From Bradyrhizobium nanningense (lineage in GTDB: Bacteria; Pseudomonadota; Alphaproteobacteria; Rhizobiales; Xanthobacteraceae): DNA of 64,000 nucleotides. Below are positions 29,263 through 39,733 of the stretch, piece by piece. Every line of letters starts with the position of its first letter. Within the stretch, counting starts at the first letter, position 1. Below the pieces are notes generated by a model, which saw nothing but the letters and a program-made list of their open reading frames with translations, ran no database searches and was not told where the DNA came from. A program made the translations under genes and the position numbers. The DNA lies in NCBI RefSeq assembly GCF_004114535.1, contig NZ_LBJC01000076.1:23188-87187 (forward strand), written 5' to 3'.

Positions 29263-30027
29263 GCTGCTCGTCTTGCGGCGGTGAGCCGTTCGGTGAAAGC
29301 GTTGATGCATCCAGATCGGCTCGGCGGACTGCTTGATCAGCGCCTAGCCCCTTCGGGCGCCATCTTACAAAAGGATGGAGGAAGAGAATACCCGGGAGCG
29401 TTATCAGCCGGCGATTCCAAGGATTGTCGGTCGTCGCCAGGCAAGTAGCCGTTCCGGGGTCTGGTGAATATCGGCGCTAGGCCGGAGGAGGCCCCCGAGT
29501 GTTACAGGCGCAAAACATGTACCTGATGCGGGCGGCGATCCGGCCGGACGCCAGTGCTTTCGCCTGTCTGCCCGCGGCGAACTGGCGCGCAAGCCTCTCC
29601 GGAGCTTCAATGGACCGCGGAGGGTCGGGATGCTCGGGAGCTGAGCATCCTCACCGCTTTGACGAATCGAATCGGGCGGTGCACAACAACACTGCCTGTT
29701 TGCTACTCTTGCATAGGGCTACGACAGCCCCAGCATCGCGCCTCCATGGCCCCCGAACGATGCTGGGGCTTGTCTTTCTTGGTTGAGCGTCTCAAGCCGA
29801 GTGAGCTCAAAGCTGCTTCACTTCAACTGACAATGGCGCCGAGCGCCGCCGGGATAATTTCAGTACACGGACTATGGTCAGTCATTTCCCTTCTTTTTCA
29901 GTGGCCTACGAGCTTAGCAACGTTGGCATCGGCGGAAGAGCAGGCTCCGTCGCCCGATCAGCTTTGGGGACTTGAGTGATGGCACGAGCTCACGACCGCA
30001 ATCCGTATGACGGATCTGACCGATCTC
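29263..30027. other. Spacer containing a strong hairpin
   Basis: About 765 bp between the large effector candidate and the NopM pseudogene. Only short frames occur, apart from the terminator-like hairpin at 29726-29780. Confidence 0.5.
29726..29780 (+). terminator. Terminator-like hairpin
   Basis: Perfect 13-bp arms AGCCCCAGCATCG (29726-29738) and CGATGCTGGGGCT (29758-29770), a 19-nt loop, then TGTCTTTCTT. It lies about 460 bp after the effector stop, so it could end that transcript or an unannotated small RNA. Confidence 0.7.
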
Positions 30028-31645
30028 TTACAGCTCGATGCCGTGCGCCCTAAGCACCCGGTGCATCACCTCGCTCTTGATCTCGCGGGCGATCTCGTTG
30101 ACGATTTGAGGTCCGAGCATCCGCTCGGCGTCGGCATCGCCCGCAAGTCCAGCTTCGGCGAGCCGTTGGTTCAGCCGAATTTGAAACTCCTCGCCCATCG
30201 CATCGATGAGCCGATCGTCCATTGCTGCGTGCTCTTCGGGGGCAATGCGCCTCAGCACCGTTTCCCAAGGTTGCCAGCGCGTCGCTAGATAGTCTGCAAA
30301 ACCTACCGTTTCCTGCTGCCGCACCGTTGCCATCGCCCTCTCAACGTCGCCGCGGGTGACGCCAGAGACGGTCAAAAAGCGCATGTCGGGGGCGACGTGT
30401 CGCAGCTCCAGTGGATCGCGCAATTGGGTCTGGTAGGCGAGATGGACTTCGGTCTCGTCGACCGGTCTGGAGTGATGACGAAGGACATTGACCGTCTGGC
30501 GCGCTATTCCGTCCAGCGCCTCCAAGCGGAACATGACGCGGGCATGCTGGAGCAACTCGGCGAGCCGATCGTCGTACAGGCCGTCCTCGATGTCGGCGTT
30601 CAGACGTGCGGTCTGCATCCCGTTCCAGGCCAAAGTGATCCGATCCTGACAGCTCGCGCATGCATCGGAGGCCAACTGGAAAAACAACTCGCGCAGTCGA
30701 GGCCTCGCCGATGCCTGCCGCAGATCCTCGACCACGGCCTGCCGGAATTCGCTATTGCCGTAGTTCACGGTGCTGGCTGGAAGATCGGGCAGGCTGGTAA
30801 GCTGGTTGCTTGGCGCGACAAGATCCCGGAGCGTTGACGGAAGCGCGGGCAGACTGGCCAGTTGATTGTCACCGGCGTCCAGGTCCTGAAGCCCGGCTGG
30901 AAGGTCAGGCTGGTCAGCTGGTTGCTTTCAGCATGGAGCTCCTCAACCGTTGCTGGAAGAGCGGGCAGACTGGTCAATTGATTATTCTCGACCACTAGGC
31001 TCCGCAGCCCGGTTGGAAGGTCAGGCAAGCTGGTCAGGTGGTTGCTTCCAGCGTAGAGCTCTGATTATTCTCGACAACCAGGCTCCGCAGCCCGGCTGGA
31101 AGCGCAGGCAAGCTGGTCAGGTGGTTGCTGTAAGCGCTGAGTTCCCGAAGGGTTGCCGGAAGGGCGGGCAGACTTGTCAGTGAATTTTCGCCGATGATCA
31201 GGGACCGGAGCCGGGATGGCAGGTCGGCCGGCAGGCTGGTCAGCAGATTGCGCGCTGCATTGAGCACGCGGAGCCCGTCAGGAAGTACGGGCAAGCTCGC
31301 CAATTGATTGTCTCTCGCGTCAAAGACCTGAAGCTCGGGCGGGAGGGCGGCGGGCAATGAGGAGAGATTTAGCGCCGCACTACCATTCTCCGGCAAAGCG
31401 CTCGTTTGAGTAATGGCGGTTTGGCGGTTCTCGTCTTCGTCCTGCCCCTCATCAGCCGTCCGCGCATCCACAATGTGGTCCTGCGGCCCTGCCGCATTGG
31501 AAGCGGACGGCCGCGCGTCCGTCAAAGCCTCGTCCCAATGCGCCGCAACGGGAGTGCCGGGTTCTGAGGCCTCGGATTGGGACGCTTCGGAGCCGGAAAC
31601 TGAGAAAAAGCCGTCGCCGTCAAGCTGCGTCCGATCTGTATTCAT
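30028..31645 (-). pseudogene. nopM: Broken NopM-type E3 ubiquitin ligase effector (LRR plus NEL)
   Basis: Three frames together give a NopM/IpaH-type protein. Frame 1 (ATG 31645, MNTDRTQLDGDGFFSVSGSE) has an acidic N-terminus and leucine-rich repeats of the bacterial type (LTSLPALPATLRELSAYSNH). Frame 2 (about 31028 to 30900) continues the repeats, and frame 3 (about 30890 to 30028) holds the NEL domain with the catalytic motif SCQDRITLAWNGM. Break 1 is a deletion inside a repeat near 31070, where VVENNQ is joined to the middle of the next repeat. Break 2 is a 4-bp loss near 30910 (AGGCTGG against AGGCAAGCTGG in a sister repeat). The tts box at 31935 remains. Only a truncated LRR protein can be made. 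Confidence 0.88.
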
Positions 31646-31934
31646 TGTTCACGCCTGCCATGGCAAAATGAAGCAAATGCGCTGGAGCGCCGCTTTCACA
31701 AAGCCGGTCTTTCATTGTGACGATATCCATCAAGAAGAAGCGGGCAATCATGGAGCGCGGCCCAACCCTTGGAGGGCCGAATATGCTGGCCGACCGGCGC
31801 ACCAAAGACGGCGAGATGCCCGCACGAATCTAATTCTCGAAAGGCTCGCCATCTTGAGGGGGATCGGCTGCTTCTCCCTTTCCAGGTTGAGCTGATCAGG
31901 GTCGAGCCTCTTGTCTGGTTCGAGGTGTTCTCAA

Positions 31935-31966
31935 CCTAGGACGCTGAGCTGTCGAGAAGCTGACTA
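31935..31966 (-). promoter_or_regulatory. tts box of the broken NopM gene
   Basis: Minus strand: AGTCAGCTTCTCGACAGCTC, then AGCGTCCTAGGT. Strong match; about 290 bp before ATG 31645. Confidence 0.85.
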
Positions 31967-32495
31967 GTCTCATCGCGACAGAAAGTCCGGGCCGTTGCAG
32001 CTGTGCTAAACGCCTATTGTCAATGCCTGAGAAGAGTTCAGCCGAGATGCCGTCATCGTCACTCTCGCGTCTTCGCTCCTCGGCTGACTAGTCTTACAGG
32101 ATCGGGAAAGGGCTGCGCCAGAAAACCATATCGCGGCGCTGGCAAGTTGGTGGAATGTAGTCGCGTTAGACTGTAAGCATGCCGCCGTGACCGGCTGCAT
32201 CGTAGCCTTGCCTGTGGCCTGCAGCGCAGCCGAACAAACGAATGAGTAAGCGGTTGTCGCGGTCCTCTCTTTCGGTGATGAAAATCGCGCGACCAATTGT
32301 GACGCAAGTGCGTTCGGGCGCATGTGTCGACACGATGTAACCGACTGTGGCTGGCTCCGGACGATACGAGTCAGATTCAACAACAGCCCTTGTCGGGTGC
32401 TCCGAGAAATGCAGCGACCGAGGCCGTCGAGCGTTCGACCATAAAATAGATTCTCAGGTTGCGGGTAGACAGAGCGATACTGTGATGCCCGAACT
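31967..32495. other. Spacer between the NopM tts box and a nod box
   Basis: About 530 bp between divergent control elements. No gene with family features. Confidence 0.45.
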
Positions 32496-32544
32496 TATCC
32501 ATTCGGTCGATAGATCTGATCAAGAAAATCAATTTTACCGCTTG
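32496..32544 (+). promoter_or_regulatory. nod box (NodD-binding promoter element)
   Basis: The sequence TATCCATTCGGTCGATAGAT runs on to AATCAATTTTACC at 32527-32539. It carries two NodD half-site pairs of the ATC-N9-GAT type: ATC-CATTCGGTC-GAT and ATC-AAGAAAATC-AAT. It also has the highly conserved AATC(A/G)ATTTTACC block, while the final AATC is lost. It lies 53 bp before the ATG of the small peptide gene at 32597, a usual distance. Confidence 0.85.
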
Positions 32545-32596
32545 CAGCCTCGTCTATAGACCGTCACGAGGGCTGGGCCAACTTAGGAAGGTTCAA

Positions 32597-32803
32597 ATGA
32601 AAAAGTCTGTTTTGGTGACGGCGAGCGCCCTCGCGCTTGCAACCGCGGTGGTACCTCCTTTTGCTGCGGAAGTTGTCGCGCAACCGCTCACCGCCAGCGT
32701 GCAGGTAGCCGATACATCATATCCTGAGTGCGCGGATGACCCGTTGAATGGTATCTGCGATCTGTTTTTTTGTTTGACCGATCCCTCGTGCGTCCTGCAC
32801 TGA
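32597..32803 (+). CDS. Small secreted four-cysteine peptide under a nod box
   Basis: A 68-residue protein from ATG 32597 with AGGAAGGTTCAA upstream (good GGAAGG site). Residues 1-29 form a Sec signal peptide (MKKSVLVTASALALATAVV, then PPFAAEVVA). The mature part, about 40 residues, is acidic and has four cysteines: ECADDPLNGICDLFFCLTDP then SCVLH, spacing C-8-C-4-C-5-C, consistent with two disulfides. It lies just after a nod box and before a hairpin, so it is probably a one-gene flavonoid/NodD-induced transcript. I know no family for it. A signal or toxin-like role toward the plant or other bacteria is inference. Confidence 0.78.
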   Translation: MKKSVLVTASALALATAVVPPFAAEVVAQPLTASVQVADTSYPECADDPLNGICDLFFCLTDPSCVLH

Positions 32804-32844
32804 CGGGAAAACAATCAAGCAGAAAATGAGGATCGAGCCTCGTC

Positions 32845-32878
32845 GCGGCCGCTGCTCCTTCAGCGGCCGCATCCTTAT
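32845..32878 (+). terminator. Hairpin after the small peptide gene
   Basis: Perfect 10-bp arms GCGGCCGCTG (32845-32854) and CAGCGGCCGC (32861-32870), loop CTCCTT, then ATCCTTAT. The T-run is weak but the stem is very stable. It starts 42 bp after the peptide stop. Confidence 0.7.
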
Positions 32879-33213
32879 GCCGTGCGGCTATGCTGGCGGA
32901 CGGTGCAAGCCGCGTCTTCTTGTTCTCTAAGGATAATCAGGGTCATTGCTCACTTACAGCCGGCTGGCGACGACCGCCAAATCGCGCAACTGCCGCATCG
33001 GCCAACGTTCGGTAAGGGGGAAAAAGTGGTTTCAGAGCGCGACGCTGCCGTTCCGGCAGGAGCTCCTGCTCGATGTCAAACTGGTCCAATTTTCAGGATA
33101 GATTGCCTTTCGTGCTACGCCCCTTAGCGTCTTCCTGCTCGATGTTTCGCATTTCGGACGTCATAGATGTCATCCTACCCTGTTCGGCTACGCTTAGGGC
33201 AGCGGTCGTGGCG
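32879..33213. other. Spacer
   Basis: About 335 bp between the peptide's hairpin and the converging permease gene; nothing recognised. Confidence 0.45.
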
Positions 33214-34539
33214 TTAGGACGTTCGTCTATGGCTGGGCACAAAATTGAGTGGCGCCGTCTCAGGCATCATCAGCATCGCAAAGAGCCCGGCCGCGCTAGC
33301 GGAAAGCATGTACCAAGCGGGCGCGAGTGCGCTCCCGGTAAGATAGATCAGCCAAGTGACGACCAGTTGAGCTGTGCCTCCGAAAATCGCAATCGCAAAA
33401 GCGTAGATCGTCGCGAAGGCGCCACCACGAATGTTCCTCGGCAAACTTTCGACCATGCTCACGTAGAAGGCGCTATACGGAATCGTCCCGATCAGGGTGA
33501 GCGCGCCGAGACCTCCTAGAAGTGCGAGGGCACTGCGGCTCTCCGCAATCCACAGGAATACTGGATAGGTCATCAGCAATGCAGCGGCCTGCGGCCATAT
33601 CATGATGCGCCGACGGCCTGCGCGGTCTGCGAGCAGGCCGCCCAGCAGCGCTGCGGCAATGCCCGCCATGTTGCTGATGAGCGTGGCGCCGAAGGCGAGA
33701 GGTGCCGAAACGTGGAGGGTGGTCAACGCGTAGGTGGTCATATATCCGGTAACATAAGTAGTGATCGTGCAACTGGCCAAGATGACAAATCCCAAGCTCA
33801 TGATGCGGCGTGCGGCAGGCGGTCGCCTTACGGGCTGGGTGACCAGAACCGGAGCCTCAGGGCGGTGCAACGTCTCGGGTAGGACGCTCCGCAACCATAG
33901 TCCGAACGGCAACGTAGCGGCGCCGAGCAATAGCGCGATCCGCCATCCGTATGCATTGAGCGCCTCACTTGTCATGGCGAGCGACAGAATTTCTCCAACC
34001 AACGCTCCAGCCGTCGCAGCAACCTGTTGGCTCGCGGGCTGAAACGAGACCGCCAGACCGCGGGCTCCCACAGGGGCCGCTTCCATCAAGTAGGCTGTCG
34101 TTGGACCGACTTCACCTCCGAGAGCAAAGCCCTGCAGCAAGCGTGCGAAGATGGCTAGCAACGGAGCGGCAAGTCCTATTGTCTCGTACGATGGCGTGAT
34201 GGCCAATAACAGGACCGCGGCGCTCATCATGGCAAAGCTGGCGGTCATCGCGGGCCGGCGGCCAGCCCGATCCGAATACGAGCCGAGCACGATGGCCCCG
34301 ATCGGCCTGGTCACAAAGCCCACGCCGAAGGTTCCGAGTGACAGCATGAGGCTGGCGAATTGGTCGGTTGCCGGGAAAAACGCCTGACCGATCTGTATTG
34401 CAAAGAAGCTATAGGTGCCGAAGTCGTAGAATTCGAGAATATTGCCCATGGTTGCGCCCAACACCGCGCGGCCCGTCAAGCGTTCGTCTGCCGGAGCGCG
34501 GACCGGCTCCAGCCTCTCTCGAGTAAATTGCCTCGCCAT
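33214..34539 (-). CDS. MFS permease of the metabolite:H+ symporter (MHS) type
   Basis: A 441-residue protein with about twelve membrane helices. The ATG at 34539 is preferred to an upstream TTG. Typical MHS features: LGATMGNILEFYDFGTYSFF in helix 1, SYSDRAGRRPAMTASF in the loop after helix 2, LQGFALGGEVGPTTAYLMEA in helix 4, and ADRAGRRRIMIWPQAA in the second half. Relatives carry citrate, shikimate, proline or 2-oxoglutarate. The substrate here is unknown; dicarboxylates or plant acids are plausible in nodules. It stands alone between decayed regions and has no recognised control box. Confidence 0.85.
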   Translation of the reverse strand: MARQFTRERLEPVRAPADERLTGRAVLGATMGNILEFYDFGTYSFFAIQIGQAFFPATDQFASLMLSLGTFGVGFVTRPIGAIVLGSYSDRAGRRPAMTASFAMMSAAVLLLAITPSYETIGLAAPLLAIFARLLQGFALGGEVGPTTAYLMEAAPVGARGLAVSFQPASQQVAATAGALVGEILSLAMTSEALNAYGWRIALLLGAATLPFGLWLRSVLPETLHRPEAPVLVTQPVRRPPAARRIMSLGFVILASCTITTYVTGYMTTYALTTLHVSAPLAFGATLISNMAGIAAALLGGLLADRAGRRRIMIWPQAAALLMTYPVFLWIAESRSALALLGGLGALTLIGTIPYSAFYVSMVESLPRNIRGGAFATIYAFAIAIFGGTAQLVVTWLIYLTGSALAPAWYMLSASAAGLFAMLMMPETAPLNFVPSHRRTS

Positions 34540-34599
34540 CTTCGACCCAATCTGGAGCGCGATCCCGGCCCGAACATTTCGACCAGACAGGTCGCGCAA

Positions 34600-36107
34600 A
34601 GTTGCTTTCCACTTGCCCGAACGCGCCCCTCACGGCCATTGCGTCTCTCCAAATGTAGGCTGGAGCGCGTCACGACGAACCTCACGGTAGCGTCTGCAAT
34701 AAAAATGCCTGCCTTCCGCGGCCCATTTAACCCTTGATCTGATCGCTGGCCTTGCCGGCGCGACAAACATGAGAACCTGTTGCAGTTATCGGTCGCCGCA
34801 GACATTGCGCTGCTGCGGCGAGTTTGTGACAAAATTGGCTGGCGCCGAACACGATCGACGACAACTCAAGCCATCTCAGCGTCGCCTGGTTGCGTCCGCT
34901 CCTTACGGATCCAGTGGGCTACGTCTTCATCGCCCAGACGCTTGCCGACAATCAGCGCGCCTGCGGCGGTCTCGCGCGCGAGCAAGATCACGATTCATCG
35001 GTGCTCCACCCTTCCGTCGCGGCTGGCTCGCCAGCGAGCGGGCGAACCGCCCGCTCACGGGCCGCTCGCGTCTGGCGACCATCAAGACCCAGGTCGTCCG
35101 TCATAAGGTACGTTCGGCGCCGCCCGCCGTGCATCTTGGCTATTCCTGCGCGAGCGCGTCACCCGGGACGGGCAGAAGGCCCGGCTATTCGGCCCTGACA
35201 CCGAGGATGCCGACCTCACGTCGTTAGGTGCGCGTCAATGTCAGGGTCGTACGTCTTGGTAACCACTTGGGAAGCTGTTAAGGCAAATCAGTGAGGCTAC
35301 ACGCAGGAGCCGCCGTTCGGGTGCCCGGACCGACAAGCAAAGAGGGTGGCCTACGTTTCTTCGCCAAGAGACGCTTAGAGAGAGCGGACATTTCGGCGGC
35401 GACTTCGGCACGCGCGAATTAGACGATTTTCCTTTAAGGACACGAGTGAATTCTCTTGCCAACGCGCTGACACGAGCGCCAACTCTCCTGACGGAGAGCG
35501 TCAATAACGGCTGGGACAAAGTTTGCCATTCGCGTTGCCTCACCTAAGGATGTAACGTTCCGCTTGATCGATGTAGCTCCGGCTATCAGCCGAGGGCACA
35601 TCATGCGTCAGGATCGGAGGCAGGAGGGACGTTGCGGAGTGCCTATTAGACGCCGCGGCAAACGCATTCCCGGGATCACCGGCACCGCCGCACTTTTATC
35701 GATGCACGAGATGATCGTCTCGGCTGCTTTGCGTCTGAGCAATTTCGTTCTTCATCTAATCAGGTGAAGAGTTCGCTCGCGCTTGCCGGACTCTTCCGTA
35801 AGCGCACTCTCTCGCCGGCGCGGCTATCACGGTCATTCTGCTTAGCGGCTCGAGTGTCGGCTCGAACTGTAAGCCAGAACGACTGGTCGCCGGCAGAGAT
35901 CGAAATGCACGTGTTCGGTACAAGACTGGGTCTGGCTGCGGTCCGCATCGCTTGGACCTCCGAACCGGCCCTACCGCCAGGTGAACGCGAGGCACGGCGC
36001 AGACCTGCGCGCCGACTGCGAGGTCAGGTGCAATGAGACTTGGCTCGGAGATGAGCGCATCAGACGTGGAAGATGCGGCCGCGGGTTTGTCTTTCTTCTT
36101 CGATCTT
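34600..36107. other. Decayed DNA, with one copy of a diverged 200-bp repeat
   Basis: No supportable gene in about 1.5 kb. Bases about 35550-35745 are a diverged copy of 37070-37262 (see the repeat entry). Confidence 0.5.
35550..35745 (+). repeat. Diverged direct repeat, left copy
   Basis: Shared landmarks with 37070-37262 in the same order: CGATGTAGCTCCGGCT, CAGGATCGGA, CCCGGGATCAC, then ATCGTCTCGGCTGCTTTGCG (right copy ATCATCTCGGCTGCTTTGCG) and TCTGAG. The two copies flank the 191-residue effector at 36259-36834. Probably the remains of an old insertion or duplication. Confidence 0.65.
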
Positions 36108-36138
36108 TGTCAGCTTCTCGAAAGCCAGCCTCTTTAAC
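36108..36138 (+). promoter_or_regulatory. tts box of the 191-residue effector
   Basis: TGTCAGCTTCTCGAAAGCCA, then GCCTCTTTAAC. Nearly perfect in the core; 120 bp before ATG 36259. Confidence 0.85.
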
Positions 36139-36258
36139 ACTCGAACTTGGTCTCTCGATGACGAAGCCGCCCATGTCTGAGTTCGTGACGAACTTCAGCT
36201 CAATCCATGGGGGAGATCTTCAAGAGGCCTTTGTTCTCGTAACAGCAAGGAGAGCTTC

Positions 36259-36834
36259 ATGGATCCGAACTCGATCGATAATGCCCGTTCACCAGAATCA
36301 CCGACGGCGTACGTCTGGACACAGGAAGATCGTGATTTGTTCAGTCAGATCATGAATGAAGCTGGACCATCATCATCTGCCGCACGTGAGGAAGCGGTAG
36401 ATGTCTCATTCGCCGCTCCCCAGACATTTTCGCACGGCTCGCAAATCGCCCCTGACCCGATGGTCGACAGGCTGTTCCACCGGGGTCTCTTGCCGGACTC
36501 GGACCAGCCGACGATGACCTATGAAATCCGAGGTCACCGCTACACGGCCGGTTTGGATGACTCCAACCGTGTTCTTCTTGTTCATAACCCAGCGGACGAC
36601 CAGGTGGTTGGGGCCGGCCGGGCGGGCGTACCGGACTTCGGAGCCTTCTTCAGGGAAAACCGGCGCTACGGAACGCCGCTACCAGAGCAATGGGCCACAA
36701 CTGCCCTCATGGACAAGCTACGCGAAGAAGGTTTCATGCCGGCCGCTGATAACCCAACAACAATCCTGCTTAACGAACGGGCCTACAAAGCCGAGCTAGT
36801 CGAAGGAGGGTTCGTTAAGCTTACGCGGGTATGA
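36259..36834 (+). CDS. Small type III effector with two FSHGTQ modules
   Basis: A 191-residue protein, ATG 36259 after AAGGAGAGCTTC, 120 bp downstream of a tts box. The N-terminus is polar (MDPNSIDNARSPESPTA), as expected of a secretion signal. Residues 48-112 form the shared module: VSFAAPQTFSHGSQIAPDPM, GLLPDSDQP, YEIRGHRYTAGLDD, VLLVHNP. Residues 125-191 are a second, diverged copy: FFRENRRYGTPLPEQ, GFMPAADNP, NERAYKAELVEGGFVKL. It has nothing else, so it may be a minimal version of this family. The frame is intact and it is flanked by a diverged direct repeat. Confidence 0.8.
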   Translation: MDPNSIDNARSPESPTAYVWTQEDRDLFSQIMNEAGPSSSAAREEAVDVSFAAPQTFSHGSQIAPDPMVDRLFHRGLLPDSDQPTMTYEIRGHRYTAGLDDSNRVLLVHNPADDQVVGAGRAGVPDFGAFFRENRRYGTPLPEQWATTALMDKLREEGFMPAADNPTTILLNERAYKAELVEGGFVKLTRV

Positions 36835-39733
36835 GACGCAACCCGACTGTGAACCGATCGGGCCGGACTGGAGCCCTGCGCTCGATTCGGTTGTCCTTAT
36901 CTGGATAGAGAATTCACTGCTTAGCGGTGGATTGTTCGCGCCGCCAGTGGGTACGCATCATCGGACCCACTGGTAGCCCACTTGATGCGCCGTCATCCTG
37001 GCATTCGTCTGCCTGGTGCTGACCTATCATCTGGCCTGCAATATTTCCCCCCATTGCTTCACCAGAGGATGTTACTTTCGCTTGACCGATGTAGCTCCGG
37101 CTGTCCGCCAGTCCGACGTTGTGCCATCGCGCGCAGGATCGGAAGGACTGAGGCGACGTCGCCGAGTGCCCATTGCACCCCGCCGCGCCCCAGTCCCGGG
37201 ATCACTGGCCGGCGCCGCACCTTAGCCGTGCGCGGATCATCATCTCGGCTGCTTTGCGTCTGAGGATCTTAACAAGCACTGCACGATGGTGCGCTGCGGG
37301 CCGAACTGTTCGGGGCGTTGCTCCGCGAGGTGACCCACATTGCCAGCGCGGTCGAACGGGGGCGGGCCGCCAGCCAGCGCGCGATGTCTGAGTTCGCGCA
37401 AATTTGGCAGCTAACCGGTGACCGTGGAGGGCTTAATCGGAAGCAGCGGAGGCCCTGCCGGTGAGCCTGATTGTCTTGGCGGACGCGGAGGTATTCTCAA
37501 GGAGTGGCAGCAAAGGTCATTAGCCGCAACGACCCTCGCAAGTGGGCCAGTTGCTTTGCGTAGCAGTGAAATCGTGTGAGCGTATTTATCCATGAGAATC
37601 CTGTCAAATGGCACTACCAGATCTGGGCGTTTTGCAAGCAGTAGCTCCGCCGTAGGATCAGAGCAAGATCGCGTGCACATAGGCGTGTGCGAGCAGCTTC
37701 GAAAAGTGGAAAAGACCGTTATGGCGAACATCAATCTCAGCTTCCGATCTATTGCAGGTGCACGCGTCGGACAGCGAGCCAGCGCCCCCGGAAACGTCAT
37801 TGAATGGAGAGCGCGGGCCCCGAGACGGCGAGGTTTCCAGATGATACGCGGAATGAAGCCGACGGTGCGGATAGTCGCAGCAATAAGGCGGGCGCTAGCA
37901 ATGTCCGATCTCGACCGGTGCTGCGCAATCTGGTGGCTTTATCGCCTCCATTTTGGTTTCACCGGCGACGTGATGTTGGGGCTCGCTGCGGTCACAGTTG
38001 CCCAGGAGAGGTCTCGGTGCGGAATTTAGAAACACAGGCATCGAGCACCTTCCATACAGGCTCGGCGCCCGAACGTGCCGCAGGTTACGCGTTTGGCTCG
38101 CGAGCAAAGAGTGGTCCAATCCTAATCGCCTCAAGTCTCGCCCAGCCAACAGGGCCGCATTCACACGTAGCATCGACGATCTGCGCGGGGGGCACCAATG
38201 GCGCCGGTAAATACGATTGGCAGAAACGCCCGAACTTGTGCTCGCACTTCACACCGTCAGCAAGCTGAAATTGATGGGGCCGATGATGCTGCTCATGGAG
38301 GGGCCCAGCCGCGTCAGGCGAACGGGCCATAGCGGCGAGCGCCGGAATCGGGAAGTCTAGGATTGCTTGGTAAAGTCTGGCGATTAGGAGCAAGGATGCG
38401 CGGCTCGCATTCCATCTGGTGATCTTCTGCGGTTATATGAAAGGAAATGCCCCACCTGAGTTCGCATGGCGATGAAGGCCGGGTCGAGCAGTTCCTCAAG
38501 CAATTCTGGCCGAGTGCCTTGCGCTGGATTGATCCTCGCGCAGAACCTCACCGCATCGCTGCATCCCCACGGCTTGAATTCCTCGGTCGGCGATTCGTCC
38601 CCTGCAGATGGCCAGCCGCTCAAGCGTCCGCCGCTGCTGCAACAAGCCGTCGGCGCGTATTGCCAGCGCTCTGTGCTCGCCTGTGGCCGCTGCGCGATGA
38701 GACAACGGGTGGGCTTCCCGCTCGTTTGGGGGCGCCCTCGAAAGGGGCGCGCGGAATGGCCCTTGGAGCGAATTCCGTCCGGGTCAACAGATCGAGGTGT
38801 TATCACTGGAACCGAGCTGTGGTTCGGAGGCGGAGTTGCGCGCCTTGTCGATGCGGGTGGTATGAAATCGAAGCAACTCGGTGTACAGGTGTGATCGCGA
38901 CACTCCATTGGTTTGCAGACGGACAAACGAGCGTCGACAGTCGCTGCATGGCGGGGCGATCGTCGAAGGCACGCGCTCGTGCGCGAGTTTAGTGGTTTAC
39001 ATCGGGAGGCAGGAACCGGTTCAGCCTGGATGAACTCGTGATTTCAAGTGCAATCTTCTTGTCACTGCGCGAGCTGCCGTGATGGCACCAGCCGGCTCTT
39101 GCAAGTTTGGTTCGTGCTAGTTTTTGGGAGCGTGAGTGCGCGAGGAAGCTACGAGTCGTGCCCGGACCGCTTGAGGATCGACTCGCCCGTCGTCTTCCGG
39201 CTTCCGTTGCCTTCGCGCGGCGTCCTGGAGCGCGTAGGGATAGTTCATTGGCACGGAGGGCAAGATCGGATGGACCTCGGCGAAGAACTCGATCACTCAG
39301 TCGTCGCTGATCTCATAACCTAAAACGGGTCTCGATACGGGAGTACGTAGCGTCCGACTGGATGGGACGGATTCCCTCTCCATGCGCGAAAGTTAAATCG
39401 AGGCGCAAAGATCGGGCCGCTAGCGGCCCTCATCAAGAGCGTTTCTGAACAGCACATCTGTGACTCTGACATCAAGCGGCACAATCGGCGTATCCCACGG
39501 ATAATATCAGGATATGTCGGGGCCATCTCAGCAGTGATTGGGATCGATCGAGGGTCATCAATTCTAAAGTAAGTGCGAGATCGGGCACATCCGCGGAGAT
39601 CTTGCCTAGGGTAGGCAAGGCAACCGAAAAAAGCTGTTGTCCGTCGATAACCTCAACGAGTTGCGGAAACTCTCCCGGGTAAATTCGCCGACGAAGTCGA
39701 AGTGGTCTGAGCGCAAGCTCAATCCACTACCGC
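36835..39733. other. Long decayed stretch
   Basis: About 2.9 kb with only unsupported frames. It includes the right copy of the diverged repeat (37070-37262). A weak nod-box-like string on the minus strand near 38360 was not convincing. Confidence 0.45.
37070..37262 (+). repeat. Diverged direct repeat, right copy
   Basis: Counterpart of 35550-35745 (same landmarks, same order and strand); it begins 235 bp after the effector stop. Confidence 0.65.

Noticed and set aside
38350..38420. nod box on the minus strand near 38360
   Set aside because: Only ACTTTACCAAGCAATC is similar; the ATC-N9-GAT pairs are missing and no gene follows.
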